A stretch of 23,850 nt of DNA from contig JBEBXQ010000079.1 of the NCBI GenBank assembly GCA_040391535.1, positions 1 through 23,850 of the forward strand, given 5' to 3'. Below the pieces are notes generated by a model. That model searched no databases. It was not told where the DNA came from and saw nothing but the letters and a program-made list of their open reading frames with translations. The position numbers were made by a program, and so were the translations under genes. Positions 6,434 through 14,207 of this stretch are shown one piece after another (position 1 is the first letter of the stretch; every line of letters starts with the position of its first letter). This DNA is from JBEBXQ01 sp040391535 (GTDB lineage Bacteria; Bacteroidota; Bacteroidia; Cytophagales; Spirosomataceae).

Positions 6434-7990
6434 ATGGCCATTATTGGAAGTTTATTAAAGAAAAGCATCCGGCTTACAGCGATGGTTTCAAACCAGAAAT
6501 CGCTGAACCCGTTTAAGCAACAGAAGAAAACACTGGCCAAGCTCCTTTCGCGTGCCAGCTATACTGAAATAGGTGAAAAGTATAACTTTGAAGAGATCCT
6601 CAACTCCGCTCTTTTTGGAGAACCCGGGGACTTTTATCAGAAATTCAAATCATCGCTGCCTGTATATGATTACAATAAGCTTTACCAGGAGTTCTGGCAT
6701 AAGACTATCCAGGGAGAACCGGACGTGTGCTGGCCCGGAAAAGTAAAATACTTCGCCCTGAGCTCCGGAACATCTGAAGCTGCTTCCAAGCAGATTCCGG
6801 TTACCAAAGCGATGTCACAGTCCATGCAGCGCGCCAGCATCCGGCTGATTCTCAGTCTGGGTAATTACAAATCCATTCCTGAAGAAACGTTCGAAAAAGG
6901 AATGCTCATGATTGGCGGGAGCACAACCCTGAGCTCAAAAGAAAACCGGCTGGAAGGAGACCTGAGCGGAATTAATGCCAGCATGATTCCTTTCTGGTTT
7001 AAGCCCTATTATAAACCCGGAGAGAAAATAGCTTCGGAAATTGACTGGAGTAAAAAACTGGAAGACATAACCAAAGAAGCCAAAGACTGGGATATTGGCT
7101 TTGTGGTAGGAGTTCCTGCCTGGATCCAGTTATTGTTTGAGAGAATAATCGATCATTATAAGCTGAATAATATTCACGAATTATGGCCTAACCTGGAAGT
7201 ATATTCACACGGTGGCGTATCATTTGACCCCTACCGGAAAGGCTTTGAAAAACTGCTGGGTAAGCCCATTATCTACATCAATACCTACCTGGCTTCAGAA
7301 GGGTTTATAGCCTATCAGGCCCGTCCGGATGCGAAAGGGATGCAACTGACGATGGATAACGGGATTTTCTATGAATTTATCCCGTTTAATGAACAGAATT
7401 TCAACGCCGACGGAGTAATGGCCGACCAGCCTGAGACCCTGATGATTGACGAAGTGGAGGAAGGTGCTGAATATGCCATTCTGATTACTACCTGCGCAGG
7501 TGCCTGGCGTTATCTTATCGGCGATACGGTTAAGTTTATTGATAAAGCCAATGCCGAAATCGTTATCACAGGCCGTACCAAGCATTTTCTGAGCTTATGC
7601 GGAGAACACCTTTCGGTAGATAATATGAACCGTGCCATAGACACCGTGGCTGAAGAACTGGGGATCAGAGTGAAAGAATTTACCGTAGCCGGATTGTCTG
7701 AAGACGGACGTTTCTCGCATCACTGGTATGTGGGTACGGATGATGCGGTGGATGAGCAGCTGTTACTTCAGAAAATCGATCATAAACTTAATGAACTGAA
7801 TGACGATTATGCAGTAGAGCGCCGCCATGCGCTGAGCAATATTTTCATTACGGTACTGCCCAATTCGGTTTTTTACGGATGGATGGAGTCAAAAGGAAAA
7901 ATGGGCGGACAGCATAAATTCCCCCGGGTGCTTAAAGGCAAAACAGCGACCGACTGGCAGGAATATCTCCTTAATAATCCTATCCGTTAA
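6434..7990 (+). CDS. GH3-family acyl-adenylating enzyme (GH3 auxin-responsive promoter family protein)
   Basis: The 518-residue product belongs to the GH3 branch of the ANL (adenylate-forming) superfamily. Plant GH3 enzymes activate a carboxylic acid, such as indole acetate or jasmonate, as acyl-AMP and join it to an amino acid. Visible motifs are the P-loop-like ALSSGTSEAASKQIPVT, YINTYLASEGFIAYQ, WRYLIGDTVKFID and ITGRTKHFLSLCGEHLS, in the order expected for GH3. Bacterial members are frequent in Bacteroidota and mostly uncharacterised, so no acid or amine can be named. The ATG at 6434 is about 106 bp after surE. Its stop overlaps the stop of the convergent LysE-type gene by 4 bp. The next genes on the opposite strand do not reveal a pathway. 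Confidence 0.87.
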   Translation: MAIIGSLLKKSIRLTAMVSNQKSLNPFKQQKKTLAKLLSRASYTEIGEKYNFEEILNSALFGEPGDFYQKFKSSLPVYDYNKLYQEFWHKTIQGEPDVCWPGKVKYFALSSGTSEAASKQIPVTKAMSQSMQRASIRLILSLGNYKSIPEETFEKGMLMIGGSTTLSSKENRLEGDLSGINASMIPFWFKPYYKPGEKIASEIDWSKKLEDITKEAKDWDIGFVVGVPAWIQLLFERIIDHYKLNNIHELWPNLEVYSHGGVSFDPYRKGFEKLLGKPIIYINTYLASEGFIAYQARPDAKGMQLTMDNGIFYEFIPFNEQNFNADGVMADQPETLMIDEVEEGAEYAILITTCAGAWRYLIGDTVKFIDKANAEIVITGRTKHFLSLCGEHLSVDNMNRAIDTVAEELGIRVKEFTVAGLSEDGRFSHHWYVGTDDAVDEQLLLQKIDHKLNELNDDYAVERRHALSNIFITVLPNSVFYGWMESKGKMGGQHKFPRVLKGKTATDWQEYLLNNPIR

Positions 7991-8601
7991 ACATAAAAAT
8001 TCAGATACGCGATGCGAAGGGCAATTCCGATAAATACGATTCCGGTTATTTTATTAAGGTAGTCAACCACTCGTGGCGTAAAGAATTTCTTGAGCTTATG
8101 GGAGAAAACCGCAATGAGCGATTCGGTTATAAATACGGCCACAATACTCACTGACAGGAAAGCAACCACACGCGGAAAGTCATAGGACAGATTGGTCCTG
8201 AGATAGGAGGTAATTGTTACCCAGCTGATAAAATTCACCGGATTGAGGCCATTGAGCAGAAATCCGGTGGATATATAATAGAGGTAATCACCGAAACGGG
8301 TTTTCGGATAAGCAAGCTTGGGTTGCCCTTTTACCAGATTACTGATGCCCAGAGCCACCAGAAAAATACATCCGATCCCTGCCAGCCACTTTTCAAAACC
8401 CTCGATAGAAGGTAAAAGAGCTGTTCCGAAAATGGCACAGATAACAAAGAGCGCATCACAGATCAATACACCGGCTGCAATTTTAATACCGCTTTTGTAA
8501 CCGTTGTCAATACTGTTCTGGACAAGGGAAAAAAAGACAGTGCCAAAGGTGAAACAAAGCACAACACCCGTTAAAAATCCGTAAAAAACAGCTTCCAGCA
8601 T
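7987..8601 (-). CDS. LysE/RhtB-family transporter
   Basis: This 204-residue integral membrane protein has about six hydrophobic segments (5-25, 40-62, 70-88, 113-132, 144-165, 185-203) and the LysE-type start FYGFLTGVVLCFTFGTVFFSLVQNSIDNGYKSG, where the GxxxGxxxxxS pattern precedes a basic loop. NPVNFISW in the fourth segment fits the family's NPK motif. LysE/RhtB proteins export amino acids or related small molecules; the substrate here is unknown. The gene starts 1 bp after the NUDIX stop, so the two are almost certainly co-transcribed and translationally coupled. It ends against the GH3-like gene, sharing the bases TTAA between opposite stop codons. Confidence 0.85.
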   Translation of the reverse strand: MLEAVFYGFLTGVVLCFTFGTVFFSLVQNSIDNGYKSGIKIAAGVLICDALFVICAIFGTALLPSIEGFEKWLAGIGCIFLVALGISNLVKGQPKLAYPKTRFGDYLYYISTGFLLNGLNPVNFISWVTITSYLRTNLSYDFPRVVAFLSVSIVAVFITESLIAVFSHKLKKFFTPRVVDYLNKITGIVFIGIALRIAYLNFYV

Positions 8602-8602
8602 T

Positions 8603-9148
8603 TTATATCCCTTTCAGCCGAGCTACCATCAGGATGGCACAGATAGAAATAGAATCGGTGATTTCAGACCGCATTACCATCGCTACAGCTTCCTGAAGTG
8701 CTACTTTCCTGACCTCGATTTCTTCGGTCTCTTCTGTTTCCTGTTCAAATTGCTGTAATCCCTGAGCAAGAAAAATAAATCCTTCTTCATCAGTAGCAGA
8801 ATTGGAAGTATGGACCCGTCCGATCTTTTCCCAATGCGAGGCTACAAGTCCGGTTTCTTCTTTCAGCTCGCGCTGAGCAGCCGCTAAAGAGCTTTCCTCC
8901 ATCGGGCCGCCACCCTCCGGAATTTCCCATGAATATGCGTTGAGAGGATAACGATACTGCCCCACCAGGTAAATATGGTTTTCATCGTCAAGGGCCACAA
9001 TTCCGATGGCTTTATTTTTAAACCTCACCAGACCGTAGATACCTTCTCCTCCGGAGGGTGTTATAACGTCCCTGTGATCAACAGCTATCCAGTTGTTTTG
9101 ATAGACCGTTTCGCTGGTGATTGTTTTCCAGTTACCTTCCTGCGTCAT
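8603..9148 (-). CDS. NUDIX hydrolase (ADP-ribose pyrophosphatase-like)
   Basis: A 181-residue NUDIX hydrolase that should cleave a nucleoside diphosphate linked to another group. The Nudix box matches GX5EX7REUXEEXGU exactly within EGGGPMEESSLAAAQRELKEETGL (about 77-100). The upstream VGQYRYPLNAYSWEIPEGG is typical of the ADP-ribose/ADP-sugar pyrophosphatase group (NudF-like), which favours housekeeping removal of ADP-ribose or ADP-sugars. The substrate is inferred. The ATG at 9148 is the first of a two-gene unit with the LysE-type exporter. No clear TAnnTTTG element was found on its side of the intergenic region. Confidence 0.9.
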   Translation of the reverse strand: MTQEGNWKTITSETVYQNNWIAVDHRDVITPSGGEGIYGLVRFKNKAIGIVALDDENHIYLVGQYRYPLNAYSWEIPEGGGPMEESSLAAAQRELKEETGLVASHWEKIGRVHTSNSATDEEGFIFLAQGLQQFEQETEETEEIEVRKVALQEAVAMVMRSEITDSISICAILMVARLKGI

Positions 9149-9465
9149 TCAGCTTTTTATGGTTAATCATCAATTTTGTTGCAAATAAACCAAATTATGT
9201 GTGAAACCACAGTGGAAATGCGCATCACGGAAAAAACAAATGACTGAATAATTAAAAAAATTTATAAATTTGCCGGAAGTGGGTATTAATCCGGTACGGC
9301 ATTGAATTATATTAATAAATCAGAATAAGGACAGAGATTGTCATGCATGCGGATTCGTGATCTGACAGACTTCTGAAACTATTGAAAAATACTTTACCGG
9401 CAACAGAAGTGCTTATTAACCCGACAGTCAAAATATATTATTTCATTAATCACAATTACCTTATC
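9149..9465. other. Divergent intergenic region between NUDIX and TIM-barrel genes
   Basis: This 317-bp AT-rich stretch separates two divergent genes. I see no gene in it. It contains TAAATTTG at 9265-9272, an exact -7 motif pointing toward the TIM-barrel gene but about 193 bp before its ATG, and an imperfect direct repeat: GAAGTGGGTATTAATCCG (9276-9293) and GAAGTGCTTATTAACCCG (9406-9423), 15 of 18 bases identical and 130 bp apart. A frame from a TTG at 9382 runs into the TIM-barrel gene, but the Tat signal starts only at 9466. A structured leader is possible, but I recognise no known riboswitch. Confidence 0.5.
9265..9272 (+). promoter_or_regulatory. Candidate -7 element TAAATTTG, distant promoter of the TIM-barrel gene
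   Basis: TAAATTTG fits TAnnTTTG exactly, but no TTG sits at the -33 position. If it is used, the mRNA leader would be about 185 nt long. Confidence 0.35.
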
Positions 9466-10407
9466 ATGTACAATAGCAGAAGAAATTTCCTCAAAACACT
9501 GGGAGTTTCTGCCATAGGAGCAGGATCTCTTCAACAAATTCTGGCATCATGTGCTGCTCCGGCTTCCAAAGAGTTGTTTTTTGAAATTTCATTGGCAGAA
9601 TGGTCTCTGCACAAATCTCTTTTTGACGGAAAACTGACAAATCTTGATTTTCCTGAGCTCGCTAAAAAAGAATTCGGTATCAGTATTGTTGAGTATGTAA
9701 ACCAGTTTTTTAAAGATAAAGCTAATGATACGGATTATCTGAATGAATTGCTGAAGCGTTGTGATGATAACGGAGTTACCAATCACCTGATTATGATTGA
9801 CGGTGAAGGAGGTTTAGGTGATCTGGATGAAGAAGCCCGTAAAACTGCGGTTGAAAACCACTATAAATGGGTAGATGCTGCCAAGTACCTGGGATGTAAG
9901 ACGATCAGAGTAAATGCTTACGGACAGGGAGAGGCGGCTGATGTTTCCAATGCTGCCATTCAAAGCCTTGGTACATTAGGTGAATTTGCAGCAAAAAGCG
10001 GTATTAATATAATTGTTGAAAACCACGGCGGGTTCTCTTCAGATGCGTCCTGGTTGTCCAATGTCATGAAACAGGTGAACCTTGGCAACGTAGGTACGCT
10101 GCCTGATTTTGGTAACTTCTGTATTGAGAGAGACCCTAACGACTGGAAAATCTGCGTAAAAGAATACGATCGTTACCAGGGAACCAGTGAACTGTTACCT
10201 TATGCCAAAGGACTGAGTGCCAAAACGTATGACTTTGATGAAAAAGGCAATTGTGTAGAAACAGATTACAGCAAAATCCTGAAAATCGCGAAAGACGGTG
10301 GTTTTAACGGTGTTATCGGAATTGAATATGAAGGTTCGGCTGTGTCGGAATATGATGGAATTAAAGCAACCAAAGCGCTGCTGGAAAGAGTAGGAGCAGA
10401 GGTATAG
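9466..10407 (+). CDS. Tat-exported lipoprotein with xylose isomerase-like TIM barrel (sugar phosphate isomerase/epimerase family)
   Basis: From the ATG at 9466 the 313-residue product opens with a twin-arginine signal (SRRNFLKTLG, RR at 5-6) that ends in a perfect lipobox LASC (26-29). It should therefore be exported folded and lipid-anchored. The frame runs 28 codons further up to a TTG, but only the ATG start places the RR motif correctly. The rest matches the AP-endonuclease-2/xylose isomerase-like barrel: FEISLAEWSLHKSLF, NHLIMIDGEGG, GCKTIRVNAYGQG, INIIVENHGGFSSD (E and H as likely metal ligands), VGTLPDFGNFCI and GVIGIEYEG. Such proteins isomerise or epimerise sugars, inositols or keto-sugars; the substrate is unknown. 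It is a single-gene unit with a strong hairpin right after its stop. Confidence 0.88.
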   Translation: MYNSRRNFLKTLGVSAIGAGSLQQILASCAAPASKELFFEISLAEWSLHKSLFDGKLTNLDFPELAKKEFGISIVEYVNQFFKDKANDTDYLNELLKRCDDNGVTNHLIMIDGEGGLGDLDEEARKTAVENHYKWVDAAKYLGCKTIRVNAYGQGEAADVSNAAIQSLGTLGEFAAKSGINIIVENHGGFSSDASWLSNVMKQVNLGNVGTLPDFGNFCIERDPNDWKICVKEYDRYQGTSELLPYAKGLSAKTYDFDEKGNCVETDYSKILKIAKDGGFNGVIGIEYEGSAVSEYDGIKATKALLERVGAEV

Positions 10408-10413
10408 CATATC

Positions 10414-10452
10414 ATCAGCGTATGCCGGGGAATATTCCCGGCATACGCTGAT
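10414..10452. terminator. Strong bidirectional hairpin between TIM-barrel gene and folE
   Basis: ATCAGCGTATGCCGGG (10414-10429) and CCCGGCATACGCTGAT (10437-10452) form a perfect 16-bp stem with a 7-nt loop. It fills the gap between two convergent stops (10407 and 10461), so it should end transcripts from both sides. The T-tracts are weak, so it may act by stem strength or mark 3' ends. Confidence 0.8.
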
Positions 10453-10460
10453 TTAGTATA

Positions 10461-11147
10461 TTATTGCAGATAATTAAGAAACTCCCTTTTGGTAGCTTCT
10501 TCCTGAAATTTACCACCGTAGAATGAAGTAACGGTTGAGCTTCTGATATCCTGCACACCTCTGGATTGCACACACATGTGATCGGCATCAATTACTACCG
10601 CAATATCTTCCGTACACAATATTTCCTTTAAAGCTTCACCGATCTGCACGGTAAGTCTTTCCTGCACTTGCGGGCGTTTGGAATAATACTGCACGATGCG
10701 GTTAAGCTTGGACAGGCCAATTACCTTGCCACTGGATATATAGCCGATATGAGCTTTTCCCACAATCGGTACAAAATGATGTTCGCAATTCGAAAACACA
10801 GATATGTTTTTTTCTACGAGCATCTGATCATAATTATATTTATTTTCAAACAGCGTTACCGAGGGCATATTAGCAGGATTAAGCCCGCTGAAAATTTCGG
10901 TAATGTACATTTTGGCTACTCTTTCAGGAGTTCCTTTGAGGCTGTCATCATGAAGATCCAATCCCATAATTTCCATGATTTGCCTGAAATGCTTTCCGAT
11001 CAGCTCAATCTTGGTTTCATCATCCATATCAAAGGCGTCGAGACGCAAAGGGGTATTATAGGAAGATAACAAATGGTCATCTCCTATATCGTCTATGGCA
11101 AGATGGTCAGTTAGCGGGGTATTCAACGAAGTTTCGTTCTGTTTCAT
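10461..11147 (-). CDS. folE: GTP cyclohydrolase I
   Basis: FolE converts GTP to 7,8-dihydroneopterin triphosphate, the first step toward folate and, with QueD, toward queuosine or other pterins. The 228-residue product has the zinc and active-site motifs: SNCEHHFVPIVGKAHIGYI (C121, H123/H124), GLSKLNRIVQYYSKRPQVQERLT and DADHMCVQSRG (C192). The family core begins near residue 40; the preceding segment IDDIGDDHLLSSYNTPLRLDAF resembles the N-terminal extension of other Bacteroidota FolE proteins, so the ATG at 11147 is kept. That start lies inside the end of queD, giving a 41-bp overlap and probable translational coupling. A strong hairpin follows the stop. Confidence 0.96.
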   Translation of the reverse strand: MKQNETSLNTPLTDHLAIDDIGDDHLLSSYNTPLRLDAFDMDDETKIELIGKHFRQIMEIMGLDLHDDSLKGTPERVAKMYITEIFSGLNPANMPSVTLFENKYNYDQMLVEKNISVFSNCEHHFVPIVGKAHIGYISSGKVIGLSKLNRIVQYYSKRPQVQERLTVQIGEALKEILCTEDIAVVIDADHMCVQSRGVQDIRSSTVTSFYGGKFQEEATKREFLNYLQ

Positions 11148-11526
11148 AAAGCGTAATTTTTATTTCATACTCAGCTTCGATTCGTTGGCGAAGCTTTTCA
11201 TAAATCACTATGGCAATGTTTTCTGCAGTAGGATTCAGGCTTTTAAACTCTTCAGTATCGATATTCAGATTCCGGTGGTCAAAACGTGCCGTAACTTCCT
11301 GCCGGATAATCTCTCCCAATAATTTTAAATCATAAACATAACCGGTCTGTGCGTTTACTGGTCCGGTCAGTCTGACAATCAACTCATAATTGTGTCCGTG
11401 AAAGTTAGCATTACTGCACTTTCCGAATACAGCCTGATTCTCTTCTTCCGTCCATTCAGGATTATGGAGCCGGTGAGCTGCATTGAAATGCTCCTTCCGA
11501 AACACCGATACCCGTTTGTTGTCCAT
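11107..11526 (-). CDS. queD: 6-carboxytetrahydropterin synthase / 6-pyruvoyl-tetrahydropterin synthase homologue
   Basis: The 139-residue product belongs to the PTPS/QueD family, which uses the FolE product dihydroneopterin triphosphate. Zinc ligands are H18 (FNAAHRL), H43 and H45 (NFHGHNYEL). C37 in FGKCSNANFHGHNY is the catalytic cysteine and D83-H84 (FDHRNLN) the partner pair, as in the family. ETERN near the C-terminus holds the substrate-binding Glu. I chose ATG at 11526 over a TTG at 11550 because MDNKRVSVFRKEHFNAAHRL is the normal N-terminus. Eukaryotic-type PTPS and bacterial QueD cannot be separated with certainty by eye; co-transcription with folE and no biopterin gene nearby favour QueD. 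Confidence 0.9.
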   Translation of the reverse strand: MDNKRVSVFRKEHFNAAHRLHNPEWTEEENQAVFGKCSNANFHGHNYELIVRLTGPVNAQTGYVYDLKLLGEIIRQEVTARFDHRNLNIDTEEFKSLNPTAENIAIVIYEKLRQRIEAEYEIKITLYETERNFVEYPAN

Positions 11527-11802
11527 AAAAATCGCTTTGTAAAAACTCAACTTTAAATGCCGTTACAAAGTTTGTGTACAACACATTTAAAGACTTGATT
11601 AGCAGAATGTACTATCTCCTTATTTTCAGAATTCTCTGTTCACCTTTGTTAAATTTGGCGGAGCATCTATTAATCAAAGTAAAATTTTATTTAATAAAAA
11701 AAATTAAGAATGTTATTATTTACCTTTTCTTTGTATTAATGTAGAAAAGTACGTTTATAACCCGTAAATCTAAAACTAAGTTCATAATCTAGCAAACCAT
11801 TA
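11527..11802. other. Divergent intergenic region between queD and the sugar permease
   Basis: A 276-bp AT-rich region with no gene. CTTTAAATG (11551-11559) and CATTTAAAG (11584-11592) are perfect 9-bp inverted arms around 24 bp, close to the queD start. TAAATTTG (11650-11657) is a -7 match toward the permease gene, 146 bp before its ATG. Several A/T tracts lie between 11670 and 11760. Confidence 0.5.
11650..11657 (+). promoter_or_regulatory. Candidate -7 element TAAATTTG for the permease/kinase operon
   Basis: The motif matches TAnnTTTG exactly and points toward the permease gene. No TTG is seen at -33. The resulting leader would be about 140 nt. Confidence 0.4.
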
Positions 11803-13065
11803 ATGGTAATGAGTCAAAAAAACAACAACCTGGTGCCCATGATGATCATGGCACTCCTTTTTTTTATGTTCGGGTATATTACCTGGACAAACGGACCCCT
11901 GATCCCTTATCTTAAAATTGTTTGTAACCTCGAAACCGACGTACAGGCTTTTCTGGTTACCTCCGCTTTCTATCTTTCTTATTTATTTTTCTCACTGCCG
12001 GCTGCTACCTTACTGAACAAAATAGGGTTCAAAAATGGTATGGTCGTGGGTTTGCTGATTGTGGCAGTAGGCTCCCTGGTATTTATCCCGGCTGCCAACT
12101 CAAGGAATTTTACTGTATTCTTACTAGGATTATTCATGCAGGGATCGGGTCTGGCATTGCTTCAGACAGCCGTAAACCCTTATCTGAGTATTCTCGGGCC
12201 TATTGAAAGTGCTGCGAAAAGAATCAGTATTGTTGGTATCGCCAACAAATTCGCCGGTATTGTTGCTCCGTTGGTTGTCGGGGGGATTCTGTTGAAAGGG
12301 GCTTCGGGCCTGGAAGCCAAGCTGGCCGCCGCTACAGATGAAATTGAAAGGACGGCTATTCTCTCTGAAATGGGTGACCGTATTCAGACACCTTACGTTT
12401 GGTTGGCGATTGTATTGGTATTGGTTGCTGTATTGGTATACTTTGCCAACCTGCCCGAAATAGAGGCCGAAAAAGAAGAGACAACAAGTGGAAAAGGTGA
12501 AAAGAAAAGTGTATTCCAATATCCCAATCTGGTACTGGGAACGCTTGCCATGATTTGTTACGTGGGAGCTGAAGTTATTGCCGGTGACGGTATCGGCCAG
12601 TATGGTAAAAACATTGGTATCAGCCTTGACGACGCGAAACACTTTACCTCTTATACCATGGCCGCCATGCTGGTAGGGTATGTTATTGGTGTAATTGCTA
12701 TTCCGAAGTACCTGAAACAGGAAGATGCGTTGAAATATTCGGCCGTATTGGGTATTATTCTTACCCTGATCGCGATCTTTACTTCCGGTTATACTTCTAT
12801 TACTTTTATTGCATTAATGGGTCTGGCCAATGCGCTGATGTTTCCTGCGATATTCCCGCTTTCGATCAAAGGTTTGGGGACCTTCACTAAAATCGGTTCT
12901 GCATTTCTGGTAATGGGAATCGGGCCCGGAGGTGGTTTACTGCCGTTACTGTATGCATCAATGGGCGGTGAAAATGACCCTCAGCGTGGTTTTTGGGTGA
13001 TGATTTTCTGTTATCTCTACATATTGTATTTTGCCGTGGCCGGCCACAAAAAGAAAAGCTGGTAG
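11803..13065 (+). CDS. FucP-type MFS sugar permease (glucose/galactose/fucose transporter family)
   Basis: A 420-residue, roughly 12-helix transporter of the fucose:proton symporter branch of the major facilitator superfamily. Family marks are the opening FFMFGYITWTNGPLIPYLK, the long helix with GLFMQGSGLALLQTAVNPYLSILGP, and GPGGGLLPLLYASMG near the C-terminus. A charged loop around 220-236 separates the two halves. Relatives carry glucose, galactose, fucose or N-acetylglucosamine; which one applies here is not visible. It ends 4 bp before a galactokinase-like GHMP kinase, so import and phosphorylation of the same sugar is likely (inference). The ATG at 11803 or 11809 could be used. Confidence 0.9.
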   Translation: MVMSQKNNNLVPMMIMALLFFMFGYITWTNGPLIPYLKIVCNLETDVQAFLVTSAFYLSYLFFSLPAATLLNKIGFKNGMVVGLLIVAVGSLVFIPAANSRNFTVFLLGLFMQGSGLALLQTAVNPYLSILGPIESAAKRISIVGIANKFAGIVAPLVVGGILLKGASGLEAKLAAATDEIERTAILSEMGDRIQTPYVWLAIVLVLVAVLVYFANLPEIEAEKEETTSGKGEKKSVFQYPNLVLGTLAMICYVGAEVIAGDGIGQYGKNIGISLDDAKHFTSYTMAAMLVGYVIGVIAIPKYLKQEDALKYSAVLGIILTLIAIFTSGYTSITFIALMGLANALMFPAIFPLSIKGLGTFTKIGSAFLVMGIGPGGGLLPLLYASMGGENDPQRGFWVMIFCYLYILYFAVAGHKKKSW

Positions 13066-13069
13066 TACT

Positions 13070-14149
13070 ATGATTATTTCAACACCAGGCCGGATTTGTT
13101 TGTTTGGCGAACATCAGGATTATCTGGGATTGCCTGTAATTGCAGCTGCCATTTCATTGAGGGTACAGGTAAACGGACAACCACGGGAGGATGATCTCGT
13201 GGTGATTCAAATGCCTGATATTGATAAAAAGGAAGAATTCTCTGTTTTTGAAACATTCCCTTATACCAAAGAGAGGGATTATTTCAGAAGTACCATGCAG
13301 GTGCTGAAAAAAAAGGGATTGACTTTCTCTCACGGATTTGATCTGGAGGTCAGGGGGAACATCCCGATCAACTCGGGTACTTCAAGTTCTTCCGCGCTGA
13401 TCGTAAGCTGGGCTAATTTTCTTTCGAGACACGCTGATGATCCGGTTGTATTTTCTGAGAAAGAGCTGGGAGAAATAGCGAATCAGGCTGAAGTGCTTGA
13501 ATTCGGTGAGCCCGGCGGTATGATGGATCACTATTCAACAGCTATCGGAAATGTGATTTACCTTGAATCACAACCTTTATTGGAGGTGGAAGCGCTTCAT
13601 CCCCCAATGGGAACATTTGTTCTGGGAGATTCCCTGGAGCCGAAAGATACCATTGGTATATTGGCGCGCTGCAGGTTCGGGATGGAAGACATTATCAGAA
13701 AGGTGACGGAAAGAGACCCGGAGTTTTCTATTCATACAACACCTTTCCGTAAGATCAATGATTACAGTTATTTTCTGACTGTGGATGAACTGGGGATCCT
13801 GAAAGCTAATATTGACGACAGGGATATTCTGATCGAAGGAAAAAAGCTGATGTCAGAACCTGTAGAAAATCAGGATGATTTTGACCGGAAATTCGGCAGG
13901 TTACTGTACCGCCATTATATCAATCTGAGGGATCATAAAAAAACATCTACCCCGAAAATCGAGCGTATGATGCGCGCCGCTATGCGTGCCGGGGCGCTGG
14001 GAGGCAAAATAAACGGATCGGGCGGAGGCGGCTGTATGTTTGTATATGCCCCGAAAAACGCAGAAGAGATTGCCGCTGCCATTGAAAGCGAAGGTGGTAA
14101 AAGTTTTATCATTACCCTGGGCGAGGGAACAGGTGTAGCAGAGGCCTGA
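13070..14149 (+). CDS. Galactokinase-like GHMP kinase
   Basis: Counted from ATG 13070, the 359-residue product has all three GHMP motifs: TPGRICLFGEHQDYLG (5-20), related to the galactokinase sugar-binding signature GEHTDYN; PINSGTSSSSALIVSW (99-114), the ATP-binding loop; and GALGGKINGSGGGGCMFVY (308-326). GGMMDHYSTAIG aligns with galactokinase GIMDQ, making D153 the likely catalytic base. It is shorter than typical galactokinase (about 380-400), and the Gln after the catalytic Asp is His, so the substrate may be another sugar. Upstream in-frame codons to a TTG at 13031 overlap the permease gene and are not needed. It closes a two-gene operon and is followed 12 bp later by a strong terminator. 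Confidence 0.85.
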   Translation: MIISTPGRICLFGEHQDYLGLPVIAAAISLRVQVNGQPREDDLVVIQMPDIDKKEEFSVFETFPYTKERDYFRSTMQVLKKKGLTFSHGFDLEVRGNIPINSGTSSSSALIVSWANFLSRHADDPVVFSEKELGEIANQAEVLEFGEPGGMMDHYSTAIGNVIYLESQPLLEVEALHPPMGTFVLGDSLEPKDTIGILARCRFGMEDIIRKVTERDPEFSIHTTPFRKINDYSYFLTVDELGILKANIDDRDILIEGKKLMSEPVENQDDFDRKFGRLLYRHYINLRDHKKTSTPKIERMMRAAMRAGALGGKINGSGGGGCMFVYAPKNAEEIAAAIESEGGKSFIITLGEGTGVAEA

Positions 14150-14161
14150 AGCTTTTATCTT

Positions 14162-14199
14162 AAAAATACGTGTTTCGGGAATTTGAAACACGTATTTTT
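14162..14199 (+). terminator. Rho-independent terminator after the GHMP kinase
   Basis: AAAAATACGTGTTTC (14162-14176) and GAAACACGTATTTTT (14185-14199) form a perfect 15-bp stem with an 8-nt loop and a T-tract at the 3' side. It ends the permease/kinase operon. The right arm also contains a promoter-like TATTTTTG for ispG. Confidence 0.85.
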
Positions 14200-14200
14200 G
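14193..14200 (+). promoter_or_regulatory. Candidate -7 element TATTTTTG for ispG, inside the terminator arm
   Basis: TATTTTTG fits TAnnTTTG and lies 8-15 bp before the first ispG ATG and 35-42 bp before the second ATG at 14235. A start of transcription about 7 nt downstream would make the first ATG leaderless and would favour the second. No TTG is found at the -33 position. Confidence 0.4.
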
Positions 14201-14207
14201 CGTTATA

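Noticed and set aside
9382..9465. N-terminal extension of the TIM-barrel lipoprotein from TTG 9382
   Set aside because: The twin-arginine signal and lipobox are placed correctly only when translation begins at ATG 9466.
13031..13069. GHMP kinase start at TTG 13031 overlapping the permease
   Set aside because: The first motif begins four residues after ATG 13070, which is the normal N-terminus for the family.
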